In this document: positions 1 to 8,362 of the stretch, piece by piece
Layout: each line of letters starts with the position of its first letter
Numbering within the stretch: the first letter of the stretch is position 1
Assembly: GCF_938039215.1 (NCBI RefSeq)
Contig: NZ_CALHVI010000037.1
Span: 1-36,510 of the forward strand
Reading direction: 5' to 3'
From: an uncultured Porphyromonas sp.
GTDB lineage: Bacteria; Bacteroidota; Bacteroidia; Bacteroidales; Porphyromonadaceae
DNA: 36,510 nucleotides
Program-made: the position numbers and the translations under genes
The notes under the pieces: model-generated
What the model was told of the DNA's origin: nothing
Database searches by the model: none
Seen by the model: the letters and a program-made list of their open reading frames with translations, nothing else

Positions 1-508
1 GGTCTGCTCGGAAGGCTCTAAGGTGATTCTTCACCGCAGCAAACTTCTCGTAGGTAGCGTGCGTCCAGTCGTTCTGCCGACCACAGACCCGAACAAACTC
101 ATCGAAGGCCTTATAAAAGTCATTTGAAGGATCGGGCTTATCGGAGGTCCGTTCCAGCTGTACATCGTCAGATCTATGGCGGGCATTGAAGGCGCTCTTA
201 ACATCCGCTGGACTTGGCATAATTTCCGCCACTTCAAAGCGCTTGAATACCTCTTGCAGCTCGGTGTAGTATCCCAAGAGCGCAGCGTTGATCTCTGAGG
301 CAGATTGCTTAAGCTTGTTTGTACATCTGTTCTTTACTCGTTGCTTGTCTGCATCCCATTTAGCCACATCGATACGATAGCCCGTAGTGAACTCTATCCG
401 CTGGGAAGCAAAGTTCACTCGCATACGGATAGGGACGTTCTCAACGATCAGGATACCGTCCTTCTTACGGCTCTCCAGAGCAAAGATGATATTGCGCTTG
501 ATATTCAT
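1..508 (-). CDS. tyrosine recombinase/integrase, N-terminal part (cut by window edge)
   Basis: This is a site-specific recombinase of the Bacteroidetes mobile-element type; about 169 residues are visible and the catalytic domain lies outside the window. The frame opens at an ATG at 508 and stays open to base 1. Residues 1 to about 95 (starting MNIKRNIIFALESRKKDG, with RIEFTTGYRI and WDADKQRVK) fit an arm-type DNA-binding domain. Residues about 128-169 (NDFYKAFDEFV, then WTHATYEKF) fit the SAM-like core-binding domain. A near-consensus promoter (536-566) and a dyad over its predicted start site lie just upstream. The gene reads out of the window to the left, so the element it belongs to probably extends that way and ends near here. 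The longest ATG-started frames annotated by simple ORF finding miss this gene because it has no stop inside the window. The family call is fairly sure; the element type is not known. Confidence 0.8.
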   Translation of the reverse strand, partial: MNIKRNIIFALESRKKDGILIVENVPIRMRVNFASQRIEFTTGYRIDVAKWDADKQRVKNRCTNKLKQSASEINAALLGYYTELQEVFKRFEVAEIMPSPADVKSAFNARHRSDDVQLERTSDKPDPSNDFYKAFDEFVRVCGRQNDWTHATYEKFAAVKNHLRAFRAD

Positions 509-515
509 AATTCTC

Positions 516-536
516 GGGTGTATAGTTTACACACCC
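516..536. promoter_or_regulatory. dyad over the integrase transcription start (possible operator)
   Basis: GGGTGT at 516-521 is mirrored by ACACCC at 531-536, and 16 of the 20 paired positions of the 21-base site are symmetrical. It covers the predicted transcription start and touches the -7 element, where a repressor or the recombinase itself could act. The role is inference. Confidence 0.4.
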
Positions 537-566
537 AAAGATACACCCAAATAAGGATATCGCAAA
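536..566 (-). promoter_or_regulatory. promoter of the integrase gene
   Basis: On the minus strand there is a TTTG (563-566), 19 bases, then TATCTTTG (536-543). This is an essentially perfect Bacteroidetes -33/-7 pair (TTTG, TAnnTTTG). The ATG at 508 follows about 28 bases after the -7 element, giving a short leader. Confidence 0.7.
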
Positions 567-733
567 GGAGATCCTATGATACTCTACTTTAAGACACCCA
601 CCCACATATACACTGATAAACAGCACTTTGACACCAAACAAGCATCTATGATAGTTCAAGAGAAAGAGCCTCTCTCTCCGCAAAGAGGCTTCAAAGTGAC
701 TGCAAAATGGTCGTCAGAGAAGCCTTCAAAATA

Positions 734-778
734 AAAGAGAAAGCGTTGTAAGACATGGTCTTACAACGCTTTCTCTTT
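734..778. terminator. 21-bp perfect hairpin, bidirectional terminator
   Basis: AAAGAGAAAGCGTTGTAAGAC (734-754, shown here as one arm) pairs perfectly with 758-778 across a three-base ATG loop. A-rich and T-rich arm ends suit termination in both directions. It sits in the 427-base gap between the integrase promoter and the stop of the beta-propeller gene, and would end leftward transcripts from the latter. Confidence 0.7.
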
Positions 779-852
779 ATACGCAGTCCATAGACTTGAC
801 GGCTCACCCCTAGGGGCTAATCGTCATCAATCCGTCAAATTCTGCTACAGAA

Positions 853-892
853 ACTGCTACACAAATCGGGGCGTAGCCATCAGTGTAGCAGT
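853..892. repeat. 10-bp inverted repeat in the integrase-proximal gap
   Basis: ACTGCTACAC (853-862) and GTGTAGCAGT (883-892) form a perfect 10-bp dyad with a 20-base loop. TGCTACA also occurs just before it at 842-848 in direct orientation. There is no T-run, so it is not a clear terminator. It could belong to the attachment region of the neighbouring element, but nothing proves this. The rest of 567-935 shows no gene. Confidence 0.35.
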
Positions 893-935
893 GACGGCTA
901 AATGAAAGGTTGCATCAGTTGCTTAAACTTATGAA

Positions 936-1961
936 TTACTCGTCCTCGTCTAGGTCCAAGACATGGATGTCACTATAATCAAGCTCGGTCTGAATCTCCA
1001 CGTAGAGCTTCCCTTCGTGTACGCCTATACTCGCTATTTGGTTAAAATCTCCTGGCGTAAAATCAACTTTTACCTCATCCAGCATTTCATGAGTGCGTAA
1101 GTCTATCGCTCCGACATAGGCATTATGCTTCTCTGCCCCATAGAACAGGTAGTCCTTGTAGATAGTCGTAACAAATACATTAGCATTATAGCCTAGATAC
1201 CTACGAGTATAGACCTCGCCAGTACGAACATCCAGCTCTGCGTATAAGTCTCTATGATCATTGCCGTCCTTCCAATAATGAACATAGAAGTGTACCAGCT
1301 TATCATCTCCGTACTTTTGGTACTCTCTTGCAGTATCATTCTCCCACAATACCTTCCCTGACGGTACCTCCACGCACAGCACCCGATTTGTACTCTTACT
1401 CCCGATCTCCCGAAACCATACAATAACTACCTTATCCTCGTAGGGGTAAACTTTGCCGACACGAGTGCCTGGGCGGTCTAATTCCCAAAGCACAGCTCCA
1501 GTAGCGAGCTCGATGAGCTGACAACCACCTTCCTTCGGTCCTCCTAAGGTACCCCATAGGAGAGCATAGTTCCCAAACTGCTCGATGAGTCTGTAGGGAT
1601 ATAATCTAGTCCATAATACCTCCCCATTTTGAATATATCTGTAGATGTAGCCACCTTTCTCTTTATCTCGTTTATTCATAACATAGAAATGGGGGAGTTC
1701 ACCTATCTTCGGATATCCTACAGCTTCATCTACTTGTATTTGTAGCTTAATCCCATTGGAAGTCATCTCGTAGACGTCCCCATTAGGACTCATAGCCGCA
1801 AATACCCCTCCTCGCAAGCCTGCCTCAAGGAAAAGCTCCCTACTCGAAACTGCAACTCCATTCAGTTCTGTGCTTTCACCGCGAAACCACATAATGCCCA
1901 GAGGGCTATTCCGTATGTATCCAGCTCCTCTTATGATCTCTCGTACTTCTTTAATCTTCAT
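936..1961 (-). CDS. cytoplasmic beta-propeller (PQQ/WD-like) protein, unknown function
   Basis: This 341-residue protein has no signal peptide or membrane segment. It is built of repeated blade-like units in which a strand ends in a turn such as ATGAVLWEL, PSGKVLWEN or RTGEVYTRR, typical of PQQ-like propellers. I do not recognise a specific family. The start MKIKEVREIIRGAGY at 1961 is the only reasonable ATG. No close gene partner is present: the next gene upstream ends 190 bases away and the integrase lies beyond a strong hairpin. Cytosolic propellers of this kind are sometimes found as immunity or scaffold proteins near mobile elements, but nothing here shows that role. It ends in an acidic tail, LDLDEDE. 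Confidence 0.75.
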   Translation of the reverse strand: MKIKEVREIIRGAGYIRNSPLGIMWFRGESTELNGVAVSSRELFLEAGLRGGVFAAMSPNGDVYEMTSNGIKLQIQVDEAVGYPKIGELPHFYVMNKRDKEKGGYIYRYIQNGEVLWTRLYPYRLIEQFGNYALLWGTLGGPKEGGCQLIELATGAVLWELDRPGTRVGKVYPYEDKVVIVWFREIGSKSTNRVLCVEVPSGKVLWENDTAREYQKYGDDKLVHFYVHYWKDGNDHRDLYAELDVRTGEVYTRRYLGYNANVFVTTIYKDYLFYGAEKHNAYVGAIDLRTHEMLDEVKVDFTPGDFNQIASIGVHEGKLYVEIQTELDYSDIHVLDLDEDE

Positions 1962-2080
1962 AATCTAGTTTATCATAAATACCTTATCAAACAAAACTTC
2001 AATCTGTGTTGTCGGAGGCGACCCCAAGGAGAGGACAGCCCTCAATCCACCAAAGTGCAAGCAGCGACACCTAACCAAAA

Positions 2081-2119
2081 ACTATCCCTCGCCCCGTTTA
2101 TAAAGACAAGGACGAGGGA
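2081..2119 (-). terminator. terminator of the sialic acid operon
   Basis: Read on the minus strand, a stem (2110-2119 pairing with 2085-2095, about 10 bp with one mismatch) has an A/T-rich loop and is followed by TAGTTTTTGG. It lies 30 bases past the stop of the last gene of the nan cluster. Confidence 0.6.
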
Positions 2120-2149
2120 GAGGGAAGGGGTGAGGAAGAGGTATGAAGT

Positions 2150-2596
2150 CTAGATCTTGACCTTGACTATGAGCTTGCGAATCTTCCCTTCCCCAATAAG
2201 AGGGGCATGGGCATCTTCGGGCCAGACGATAGCGAATTGACCGGGGAAAAGCTTGATCGGAGTAAAGCTTGCATCTCCATAAAGCGCATAGTCCTCAGAC
2301 TCTGAGTATTCTTTTCGCTCATCTTTGGCATCGCAAAGAGGCTTCCACCCGATGATCTCTTCACCCTCCAGCAAGATGTGGATATCAATATACTGACGAT
2401 GGACCTCTAACACCGGCTGGTCGATGGCGACACATTCAGGATCGACGTTGTTGATAAACAAATCGTCGCCCTCCAGCTCGATCCGCCCGCATGGGGTGTT
2501 CAGCAGGTCATGGGTCTTCACATAATCGAATGCTCTCTTAAAAAGAGGGTGCAGCATCTCGATTCGCTCACTATACTTGAGATCAGATAGTATCAT
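2150..2596 (-). CDS. yhcH: YhcH/YjgK/YiaL family protein (NanQ-like)
   Basis: This 148-residue protein belongs to the YhcH/YiaL (DUF386) cupin-like family. In E. coli the sialic-acid member (YhcH, also called NanQ) is linked to N-acetylneuraminate anomer interconversion. Visible family features are EVHRQYIDIH around residues 64-73 and GEEIIGW at 78-84, which hold the conserved acidic and histidine residues, then WPEDAHAP at 125-132. The length is normal. It is the last gene of the nan cluster, 25 bases after the transporter stop, which supports a role in sialic acid use. Minor doubt remains because some family members serve other sugar acids. Confidence 0.85.
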   Translation of the reverse strand: MILSDLKYSERIEMLHPLFKRAFDYVKTHDLLNTPCGRIELEGDDLFINNVDPECVAIDQPVLEVHRQYIDIHILLEGEEIIGWKPLCDAKDERKEYSESEDYALYGDASFTPIKLFPGQFAIVWPEDAHAPLIGEGKIRKLIVKVKI

Positions 2597-2621
2597 GTTC
2601 TTCTTATGTTATTGGTTGATA

Positions 2622-3866
2622 TTACTCCTTGTCATCGGTCTGAGGACGCAGGCTGTAGAGCTGGATCACAACGGCGACAGCAACGACAGCAGCAAGAAGA
2701 GCAAAGCCCATCCCGAGATTGCCGTCATCACTCCAAGACCCTAATGCGGAGGTAATCATTGCCCCCGCAAAGACCCCCACCATATTCATCACACCATAGG
2801 CTGTGGCACGCTGACGCACGCTCACGAACTGGCATAGGATGGGCATATTATTCGCATCAAACATCCCAAAGCCAATCCCAAACAAGACCCCAGCACTGAC
2901 CACCTCGAAGATACTATCACCAAAGCCTAAGAGCAGCAGCGAGGGTATGGTCAGAGATAAACCAATGGCACCTGTATAGATACGACCCTTGATGTTCTTA
3001 CGAACCCACCTATCTGAGAGAATCCCCCCAAACACTACCCCGACAAAAGAGGAGAATGCTATCGTGATGGTAGCCATGGGACCAGCCTGTGCCATGGGTA
3101 GCCCTAAACTCTCAGCAAAGAGGGTGGGAAGCCAGTTCTTGGTTGCCCAGCCAGGTAGACTAGGAATAGCAAAGTAGAGGAGGATCACCCAAAACGCAGG
3201 ATTCGTAAATAGTGACTTGAGGCTAAGCCAGACATTAGCTTGGGGCTTTTTCTGAGTACTCCCCTTCGCTTCTTCAAGGGCTACTCGCTTCTTATCCTTG
3301 AGGAATACCGCTAGGACAAACGCATAGACGATGCCGATGATACCAAACCAATGGAAGGTCGCATGCCAAGAATAGGCTGCAGCCAGCGTAGCTCCAAATC
3401 CTCCGATGGCTTGCCCTAGGTAGAGCCCTGTCATGTGAATACCAACGGCCAGCGACCTAGAGCCGCCCGTATGATAATCAGCAATAAGAGACAGCCCGGC
3501 AGGAAGGTAAAGAGCCTCACTAAGCCCCATCAGGGCACGTAGCCAAAAGACTTGATCATACGTCGTGGCTAAGCCCATGAAGTAGGTGACAGAAGACCAC
3601 ACCAATAGGCTACCCACAATAAGCTTCTTTCGGCTGAGATTGTCTGCGATAATGCCAGAGATAGGACTCATCAAGCCATAGATCCAGAGGAATATGGCCA
3701 TCAGTCTACCAAAGTTCGTCGCAGACTGCAAGTCTGTGATATCCACTTGCATGGAGTCTTTCATCGTACTTAGCATCTGGCGATCCATATAGTTGAGCAA
3801 CGCCACACCGCCCAATAGTGCGACTACAACCCATGGATAGTACTTACTATTAGTAAGGCTTTTCAT
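2622..3866 (-). CDS. nanT: MFS transporter, probable sialic acid importer NanT
   Basis: About 414 residues with the twelve hydrophobic segments of a major facilitator. The first helix carries NYMDRQML, and the loop after helix 2 carries GIIADNLSRKK, the usual MFS loop motif. I place the start at the ATG at 3866 (MKSLTNSKYYPW). An upstream ATG at 3899 would lie inside the arm of an intergenic hairpin and would add an unlikely leader. The position between the 2-epimerase and the YhcH gene matches the nanLET arrangement described for Bacteroides fragilis, where the MFS gene imports N-acetylneuraminate. Substrate is inferred from this context; the sequence alone shows only an MFS of the anion:cation symporter type. 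Confidence 0.82.
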   Translation of the reverse strand: MKSLTNSKYYPWVVVALLGGVALLNYMDRQMLSTMKDSMQVDITDLQSATNFGRLMAIFLWIYGLMSPISGIIADNLSRKKLIVGSLLVWSSVTYFMGLATTYDQVFWLRALMGLSEALYLPAGLSLIADYHTGGSRSLAVGIHMTGLYLGQAIGGFGATLAAAYSWHATFHWFGIIGIVYAFVLAVFLKDKKRVALEEAKGSTQKKPQANVWLSLKSLFTNPAFWVILLYFAIPSLPGWATKNWLPTLFAESLGLPMAQAGPMATITIAFSSFVGVVFGGILSDRWVRKNIKGRIYTGAIGLSLTIPSLLLLGFGDSIFEVVSAGVLFGIGFGMFDANNMPILCQFVSVRQRATAYGVMNMVGVFAGAMITSALGSWSDDGNLGMGFALLAAVVAVAVVIQLYSLRPQTDDKE

Positions 3867-3880
3867 ATATCTGATTAGGA

Positions 3881-3927
3881 GTAAAAGTCCCCTATTCACA
3901 ACAAGCGCAGGAATAAGGGACTTTTAC
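3881..3927 (-). promoter_or_regulatory. intergenic stem-loop before nanT
   Basis: Bases 3881-3897 and 3911-3927 are inverted repeats of 17 bp with one mismatched position (a G-U pair on one strand) and a 13-base loop. The structure falls in the 107-base gap between nanE and nanT and ends 14 bases before the nanT ATG. It is not followed by a T-run on the minus strand, so it looks more like an mRNA processing, stabilising or translation-control element than a full terminator. Function is inferred. Confidence 0.5.
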
Positions 3928-3973
3928 GAGAATGGTTAGTATCTAGTAGTATTCTTAAACTCAAGGTCGATGA

Positions 3974-5155
3974 CTAGGACTTCATCATGTCTCTACAGAG
4001 CATGGATCCCTTAATCATCATTCGGGGGATATGGAAGGGGCCCTTGAAGATGTTACCCTTCGCAGGCTGAGCTACGCTACCATCACGGTGTAGGTAACCA
4101 TACCACTCGCCATACTCCGCATCGGGGAAGTGAGCATAGGTCCAATCGCTGATCTGCTGGTGCATGCGCAGGAAGCGCTCTTCACCAGTAGCTTCATAGG
4201 CGTAAAGCGTCGCGATGATCGCTTCGGTCTGTGGCCACCAGAACTTCATATCCTGCGAATAGTCCTGCACGGGCAGCCCCTTGCAGTCACGGAAGTTGAT
4301 GAGTCCACCATATTCCTTATCCCAGCCCCAGTTCCATGACCAGTCAAGGATCTTGACCGCCACTTCCGTCAGCTGGGCATCACCACCACGATACTTGGCT
4401 TCTTCTAATAAGAACCAGGCGGTCTCGATGCAGTGACCAGGATTGATGGTGCGTCCGACAATCGTATCGATGAACTCACCATTAGGCCCTACAGTCTCTA
4501 GGAGAGCCTCGAATTCGGGATGAATAAAATAGCGCTGGAGGGTTTCGATAGACAAGCTGATCTGCTCATCCAGTTCGACAGCAGGTATAGCCTCACGAAT
4601 GCGTGCAGCGGTATTGATCAGGATCATCGTGATCGAATGCCCTTGCATCTCTACCCCTTCGCAATACTTGGGCGCAAGGATTCCCTTCGTATTGATGAAG
4701 TGTAGAATCTGGTTGAACAGCGCCAAGGCCTTCTCAGCATAGCTCTTGTCGCCCGATGCGATCGCATACTCTGACATTGCGATCGCAGCAAAGCACTCAG
4801 AGAAGACATAACGTCTTTTGCGAACAGGCTGACCCGAGGCTGTCACCTCAAAGTACATGCGCCCATCGGTATCAAAGCAGTGCTGCTCGATGAAGTCGAT
4901 ACAGCTCTTGGAAGCCTTGAGCCATTCCTCGTTCGCTTCGATGTTGTTATATGCGTAGGCACAGATGAAGCCGAAGCGTCCTTGGAACCATACCGATTTG
5001 GTAGAGTCTATCAGCGTGCCATCGCGATCAACGCATGTGTACACACCGCCATGGACTCTATCCAAACCATGCTTCAGCCAGAAGGGGAGTATATTCTCCT
5101 TGAGATCGTCTTGGTAGCGGTCTGCCCAGTACGCAAGATACTTCTTTACATCCAT
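3974..5155 (-). CDS. nanE: N-acylglucosamine 2-epimerase (ManNAc to GlcNAc)
   Basis: This 393-residue protein is a full-length AGE-family (alpha/alpha-barrel) 2-epimerase. It would convert the N-acetylmannosamine released by the lyase to N-acetylglucosamine in the cytoplasm. Landmarks are WFQGRFGF (56-63), GHSITMILIN (172-181), NPGHCIETAWFL (238-249, with the likely catalytic His241) and KGPFHIPRMM (371-380, His375), the two histidines expected in this family. It starts 23 bases after the lyase stop and is followed by nanT, the same order as the Bacteroides fragilis nanL-nanE-nanT operon, where this epimerase type replaces the E. coli NanE/NanK route. The Renin-binding-protein name sometimes given to the family would be misleading here. 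Confidence 0.9.
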   Translation of the reverse strand: MDVKKYLAYWADRYQDDLKENILPFWLKHGLDRVHGGVYTCVDRDGTLIDSTKSVWFQGRFGFICAYAYNNIEANEEWLKASKSCIDFIEQHCFDTDGRMYFEVTASGQPVRKRRYVFSECFAAIAMSEYAIASGDKSYAEKALALFNQILHFINTKGILAPKYCEGVEMQGHSITMILINTAARIREAIPAVELDEQISLSIETLQRYFIHPEFEALLETVGPNGEFIDTIVGRTINPGHCIETAWFLLEEAKYRGGDAQLTEVAVKILDWSWNWGWDKEYGGLINFRDCKGLPVQDYSQDMKFWWPQTEAIIATLYAYEATGEERFLRMHQQISDWTYAHFPDAEYGEWYGYLHRDGSVAQPAKGNIFKGPFHIPRMMIKGSMLCRDMMKS

Positions 5156-5178
5156 CAGTTCTGGTATTTATGAGAATA

Positions 5179-6096
5179 TTAGAAGATGTTGCAGCGACTG
5201 AAGAAGTTGATCTCTTCCAGCTCTTGCTTCATGCGAGCTTCTTCTTCATCCGTCATATTGTTGAAGGGCGTTCTGTTCTTCCCAAGGTCCAAGCCGATGA
5301 GCTTCATGATACGCTTACCCCCAACGATGTTTCCACGGAAGTGACAGATCACATTGATCACCTCTTGGGCAAAGTCCTGCAGCTCACGAGCCTCCTCAAT
5401 GTCACCACGCTTCCAAGCATCGAGAATCCCGACGAGGCAACGACCATTATAGTTAGTTGTACCTCCGATCCCGCCTTGTGCGCCTCCCATAGCCAAGCAA
5501 GGAAGGATGGTTTCGTCTTGACCGTGCAGCAGGTCGAATTTGCCATTCGCATACAAGCGGCACTGGTTGTATTCGTACAAGCTTTCATAGGTGTACTTGA
5601 TACCTGCGAAGTTAGGGATGCGTCCGTCTACCGCCTTCAAGAAGTCCAGCATGGGAAGGTAAGCTCCATTGAAAGCTGGGATATGGTAGTAGTAGAAGGG
5701 CAGCTTAGGGGCACCGGCAGCGATCTCTTCACAGTACTTGACCAGCTCTTCGACTCTACCGATCTTGGGGAAGGGAGGAGCCATCGCTCCGATACCAAAG
5801 GCACCGATCTCCTGAGCGTGAGCAGCCAAACGCTGGCTTGACTTCACGCAGGTGCTGCCCACATGGACAATGACCTTAAAGCCTTCGGGAGCGACTTCGA
5901 CCCAGCGCTCAGCTAGGCGCATTCGCTCCTCCTCGGTCAGCATGTAGCCTTCACCAGAAGATCCATTGACAAAAACTCCCTTGAGCCCGTTCTTTGCCAG
6001 CATATGGGCATAGCGTTCTATGGGTTCGAGATTGACCTCCCCATTTTCGTAGAATGGGGTAAACGGTGCATCGATCAAGCCTGTAAGCTTCTCCAT
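5179..6096 (-). CDS. nanA: N-acetylneuraminate lyase
   Basis: This 305-residue TIM-barrel aldolase of the DHDPS/NAL family splits N-acetylneuraminate into pyruvate and N-acetylmannosamine. The carboxylate-binding loop is GSSGE (45-49). The active-site tyrosine lies in YYYHIP (135-140), with Tyr137 the likely residue, and the Schiff-base lysine is Lys167 in GIKYT. These positions match the sialate lyases rather than dihydrodipicolinate synthases, and the neighbours (epimerase, transporter) agree. It is the first gene of the operon, with a Bacteroidetes -7 element 63 bases upstream. In Bacteroides the same gene is called nanL. Confidence 0.92.
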   Translation of the reverse strand: MEKLTGLIDAPFTPFYENGEVNLEPIERYAHMLAKNGLKGVFVNGSSGEGYMLTEEERMRLAERWVEVAPEGFKVIVHVGSTCVKSSQRLAAHAQEIGAFGIGAMAPPFPKIGRVEELVKYCEEIAAGAPKLPFYYYHIPAFNGAYLPMLDFLKAVDGRIPNFAGIKYTYESLYEYNQCRLYANGKFDLLHGQDETILPCLAMGGAQGGIGGTTNYNGRCLVGILDAWKRGDIEEARELQDFAQEVINVICHFRGNIVGGKRIMKLIGLDLGKNRTPFNNMTDEEEARMKQELEEINFFSRCNIF

Positions 6097-6158
6097 CGTA
6101 TCTACTCTTTAGATTAGTTGTTTAGCGAAGGCATGGCTTACCGCCACCCTTTCACAAT

Positions 6159-6166
6159 CAAAGATA
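6159..6166 (-). promoter_or_regulatory. -7 element of the nan operon promoter
   Basis: TATCTTTG on the minus strand matches the Bacteroidetes -7 consensus. No clear TTTG stands 18-21 bases upstream; the closest is a TTTA at shorter spacing, so the promoter may need an activator. The lyase ATG is 62 bases downstream. Confidence 0.45.
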
Positions 6167-6377
6167 AACTGAAATTCTTAATAAACACCCCCATAAAACC
6201 AAGCTGCCCGCAAAGCACACCCCACCTCTTCGGAAACTGCACCCACCTTGCCCCCTCACACTATTTCCTTTAGCTAACCTCAATCCTCCAAGCGTACCTA
6301 CTGAGCCTCCAGACTCCCCTACTCCTCCGCACGTTTGAGCTTTCCATTTACTCATCTTGGAAGAACAGCAACTGCCC

Positions 6378-6599
6378 CTAAAGGATCGGCCATGACTTGG
6401 TCTCCTGATAGTTTCCTTGTGCATCCTGCCTAAGGACACCTTGCTCTTTCATGTAGACAATACTCTTCTTAGCCGTGCGATCTTTGATCTCGACTTCACC
6501 CTCCAAGACCTCGCAGTATTGTTGGCAAGAAAGACGATCCGATATATATCCATACAAAGAAGAGACACAAGCAATTAGATGATGAAGAAGCTTGGTTGC
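6378..6599 (-). pseudogene. remnant reading frame without start codon
   Basis: A 73-codon open stretch follows an in-frame TAA (6600-6602) and ends at a TAG at 6378-6380. It lacks a plausible start at its head. The stretch holds ordered, protein-like sequence (CQQYCEVLEGEVEIKDRTAK, then SIVYMKEQGVL) that looks like the winged-helix C-terminus of a larger protein. I do not recognise the family. It sits just left of the palindrome array that borders the DUF2589 island, as expected for debris of an older insertion. It could also be chance. The rest of the 1-kb gap 6097-7109 holds the array, a promoter candidate and no other gene that I can support. Confidence 0.35.
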
Positions 6600-6641
6600 T
6601 TAGCTTGTAAAACAAGGGGCTCTAAAAGGTAAGAAATGAAG

Positions 6642-6722
6642 CCTACGGTAGGTCGTCGATGCGACCTACCGTGGGTCGGTGAGACGACCTACAGTAGGTT
6701 TTTCCGACGACCTACCGTAGGG
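6642..6722 (+). repeat. 23-bp-period palindrome array, copy A
   Basis: Four palindromes of the form CCTACnGTrGG start at 6642, 6665, 6688 and 6711, exactly 23 bases apart. With flanks the unit is CGACCTACnGTAGGTCG, separated by variable 6-base spacers. A T-run follows the third unit. Past the array the sequence GGTGCGTGTAGAG resembles the flank of copies B and C. It is not CRISPR, because the spacers are only 6 bases. It may be related to the tandem-repeat MITE-like elements known in Porphyromonas gingivalis, but that is unproven. Confidence 0.85.
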
Positions 6723-6901
6723 TTATTTTGGGGGTGCGTGTAGAGCGGGTGAAAAAGGAGGGAAGAAGCAAGCTCCCCTGGACGGCTAAAAGGCTTCATT
6801 CAACAGCTTGGATCAGATGCAGGAAACCCCTACCACAAAGGGAGAGGAACAACGGGGAGAAGTGCAGACACAGAGTTATTTAAAAAGCGCCTCCTCAAGC
6901 A

Positions 6902-6933
6902 CTTGGATTTTAAAATATAAGTGCATACCTTTG
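6902..6933 (+). promoter_or_regulatory. candidate promoter of the DUF2589 cluster
   Basis: CTTG (6902-6905), 20 bases, then TACCTTTG (6926-6933): a perfect -7 and a three-of-four -33 element at normal Bacteroidetes spacing. It would give a leader of about 170 bases before the first gene at 7110. Confidence 0.45.
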
Positions 6934-7109
6934 CCAAACAAGCTAGCACCACCAAACGATCAAGCTGGCCTCACCAAACGAAATAGTTGAACCCCAATGA
7001 GGTTGAAGAATGACTAGATAGATCATGACTAAGTAGGATACTTCAGACATGTCTAGCGAGATTGAAGGCTAAATTCCCAGTTCTTAATCACACATAATTC
7101 AGAGTTACT

Positions 7110-8195
7110 ATGGAAAAGATCATCAGCACGGCACCATCATCGGTAGCCACCAGCGCTCTAAGAGCGATCCCCTTCGAGAACATCATCGGAGGCCCTCTTG
7201 AGGCGTGTGTCAAAGCTCAACGCATAGCAGCCCAGACCACTGTCGACTTCATCCGTGAGGTGGGGTTAGAAGATGTACCTGCACGGAAGCCTGACGGAAC
7301 CATTGTGACAGCTCCTCGCTTGGATCGCTATGGCAACCCCGTCAAGGATAGCAAGGGCAATGTCATTGAGGATCCTGTGATGGAGAAAAAAGCAGTCTAT
7401 GTCTGCTTCCAGTTCATCCAAGGGGGGCGCTTGGTTCGTCTCAATGTCCCTATGCTGAGCATTGTCCCTATCCCTTACATTGCGATCAACACGATTGACA
7501 TTAACTTCAAGGCCAATATCAAGGCCCAAGCTAGTGCGACAGATCAAGATGCCATCACAGAGACAGATGAGCATAAAGGCTCGAACTATAGCAGTCACTA
7601 CGATAGAGACACCAGCCGTAGCTACTCGCGCTCTGGCCATTGGTGGAACAAGAGCAGAAGTGGAGTCAACAGCTCTAGCTACTCGAGCAACTACTCCAAC
7701 AACTCTATGCAGGCCTCTATCTCGAGTAAAAAAGACTCCGTAGGGACTCGTGAATCAAAGTATAGCGTAGAGTACACCATGGATGTGGCAGTACATGCCT
7801 CCCAAGATAGTATGCCTGCAGGTATGGCAAAGGTCTTGGAGCTCATCGGCAATGCCATGGATGTCTGCAACCCAGAGGGCGAATTCTTGATCAGCAACAA
7901 CATCTTGATAGTACCTAATAACACAGCTAAGGCTTCCTTTGAGGCTGCCTATAAGACTCCTGAAGGGCTACTCTCCACGCGCAAGGAAGATTTCTGGCTC
8001 AAGAAGCTAGATGGGGATAAGCCTTCTGGCGAAGACCTACTCAAGACTCGCAACAAGAACAGAGCGATGACAGAAGATCTCACGGCTGGAAACTATCTGC
8101 TATCCAATGCCGATGGCACACTCACAGAAACCATTCAGGTCGTCGTAGTCGCAGATAATTCCACCGGAGGAGGAAAGTCACCAGAGAGCAAATAA
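7110..8195 (+). CDS. DUF2589-family protein 1, Ser/Tyr-rich insert
   Basis: This 361-residue protein is the first of the paralogous set. Family assignment is from memory of the motif pattern. Residues 20-33 (IPFENIIGGPLEAC) and 42-53 (QTTVDFIREVGL) form an amphipathic helical head. Residues 96-136 are a beta region with LNVPMLSIVPIPYIAIN (111-127). Residues 150-205 are a low-complexity Ser/Tyr/Asn/Arg insert. The second conserved block is SSKKDS (205-210), ESKYSVEYTMDV (215-226) and QDSMPAGMAKVLEL (232-245). The remaining C-terminal 110 residues look like a beta-rich, Ig-like domain. There is no signal peptide or membrane helix, so it should be cytosolic. It also has an extra linker at residues 54-95 that the second protein lacks. 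Function unknown. The next gene starts after 167 bases, the largest gap in the cluster. Confidence 0.8.
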   Translation: MEKIISTAPSSVATSALRAIPFENIIGGPLEACVKAQRIAAQTTVDFIREVGLEDVPARKPDGTIVTAPRLDRYGNPVKDSKGNVIEDPVMEKKAVYVCFQFIQGGRLVRLNVPMLSIVPIPYIAINTIDINFKANIKAQASATDQDAITETDEHKGSNYSSHYDRDTSRSYSRSGHWWNKSRSGVNSSSYSSNYSNNSMQASISSKKDSVGTRESKYSVEYTMDVAVHASQDSMPAGMAKVLELIGNAMDVCNPEGEFLISNNILIVPNNTAKASFEAAYKTPEGLLSTRKEDFWLKKLDGDKPSGEDLLKTRNKNRAMTEDLTAGNYLLSNADGTLTETIQVVVVADNSTGGGKSPESK

Positions 8196-8362
8196 CAGTG
8201 GGTTAGGTAGCTCTCCAAGAAGAGAATGAGTTTAACCAAGTAACGGAAGCAAGCTCCATAGGATCTAGAGCCCCATAGGGGATGCAACAAGCTCATCTGG
8301 GCTCATCTAGGGATCAATATGGAGACCTAGCATGATGGTTTAACTTTATAGACGTAAACGCT

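Noticed and set aside
6158..6439. 93-codon minus-strand frame
   Set aside because: Composition is Gly/Arg/Ser-rich without protein-like pattern and it overlaps a better, different-frame remnant at 6378-6599.
6642..6722. CRISPR array
   Set aside because: Spacers are 6 bases, repeats are palindromic 17-mers and there are only four units; no cas genes occur in the window.
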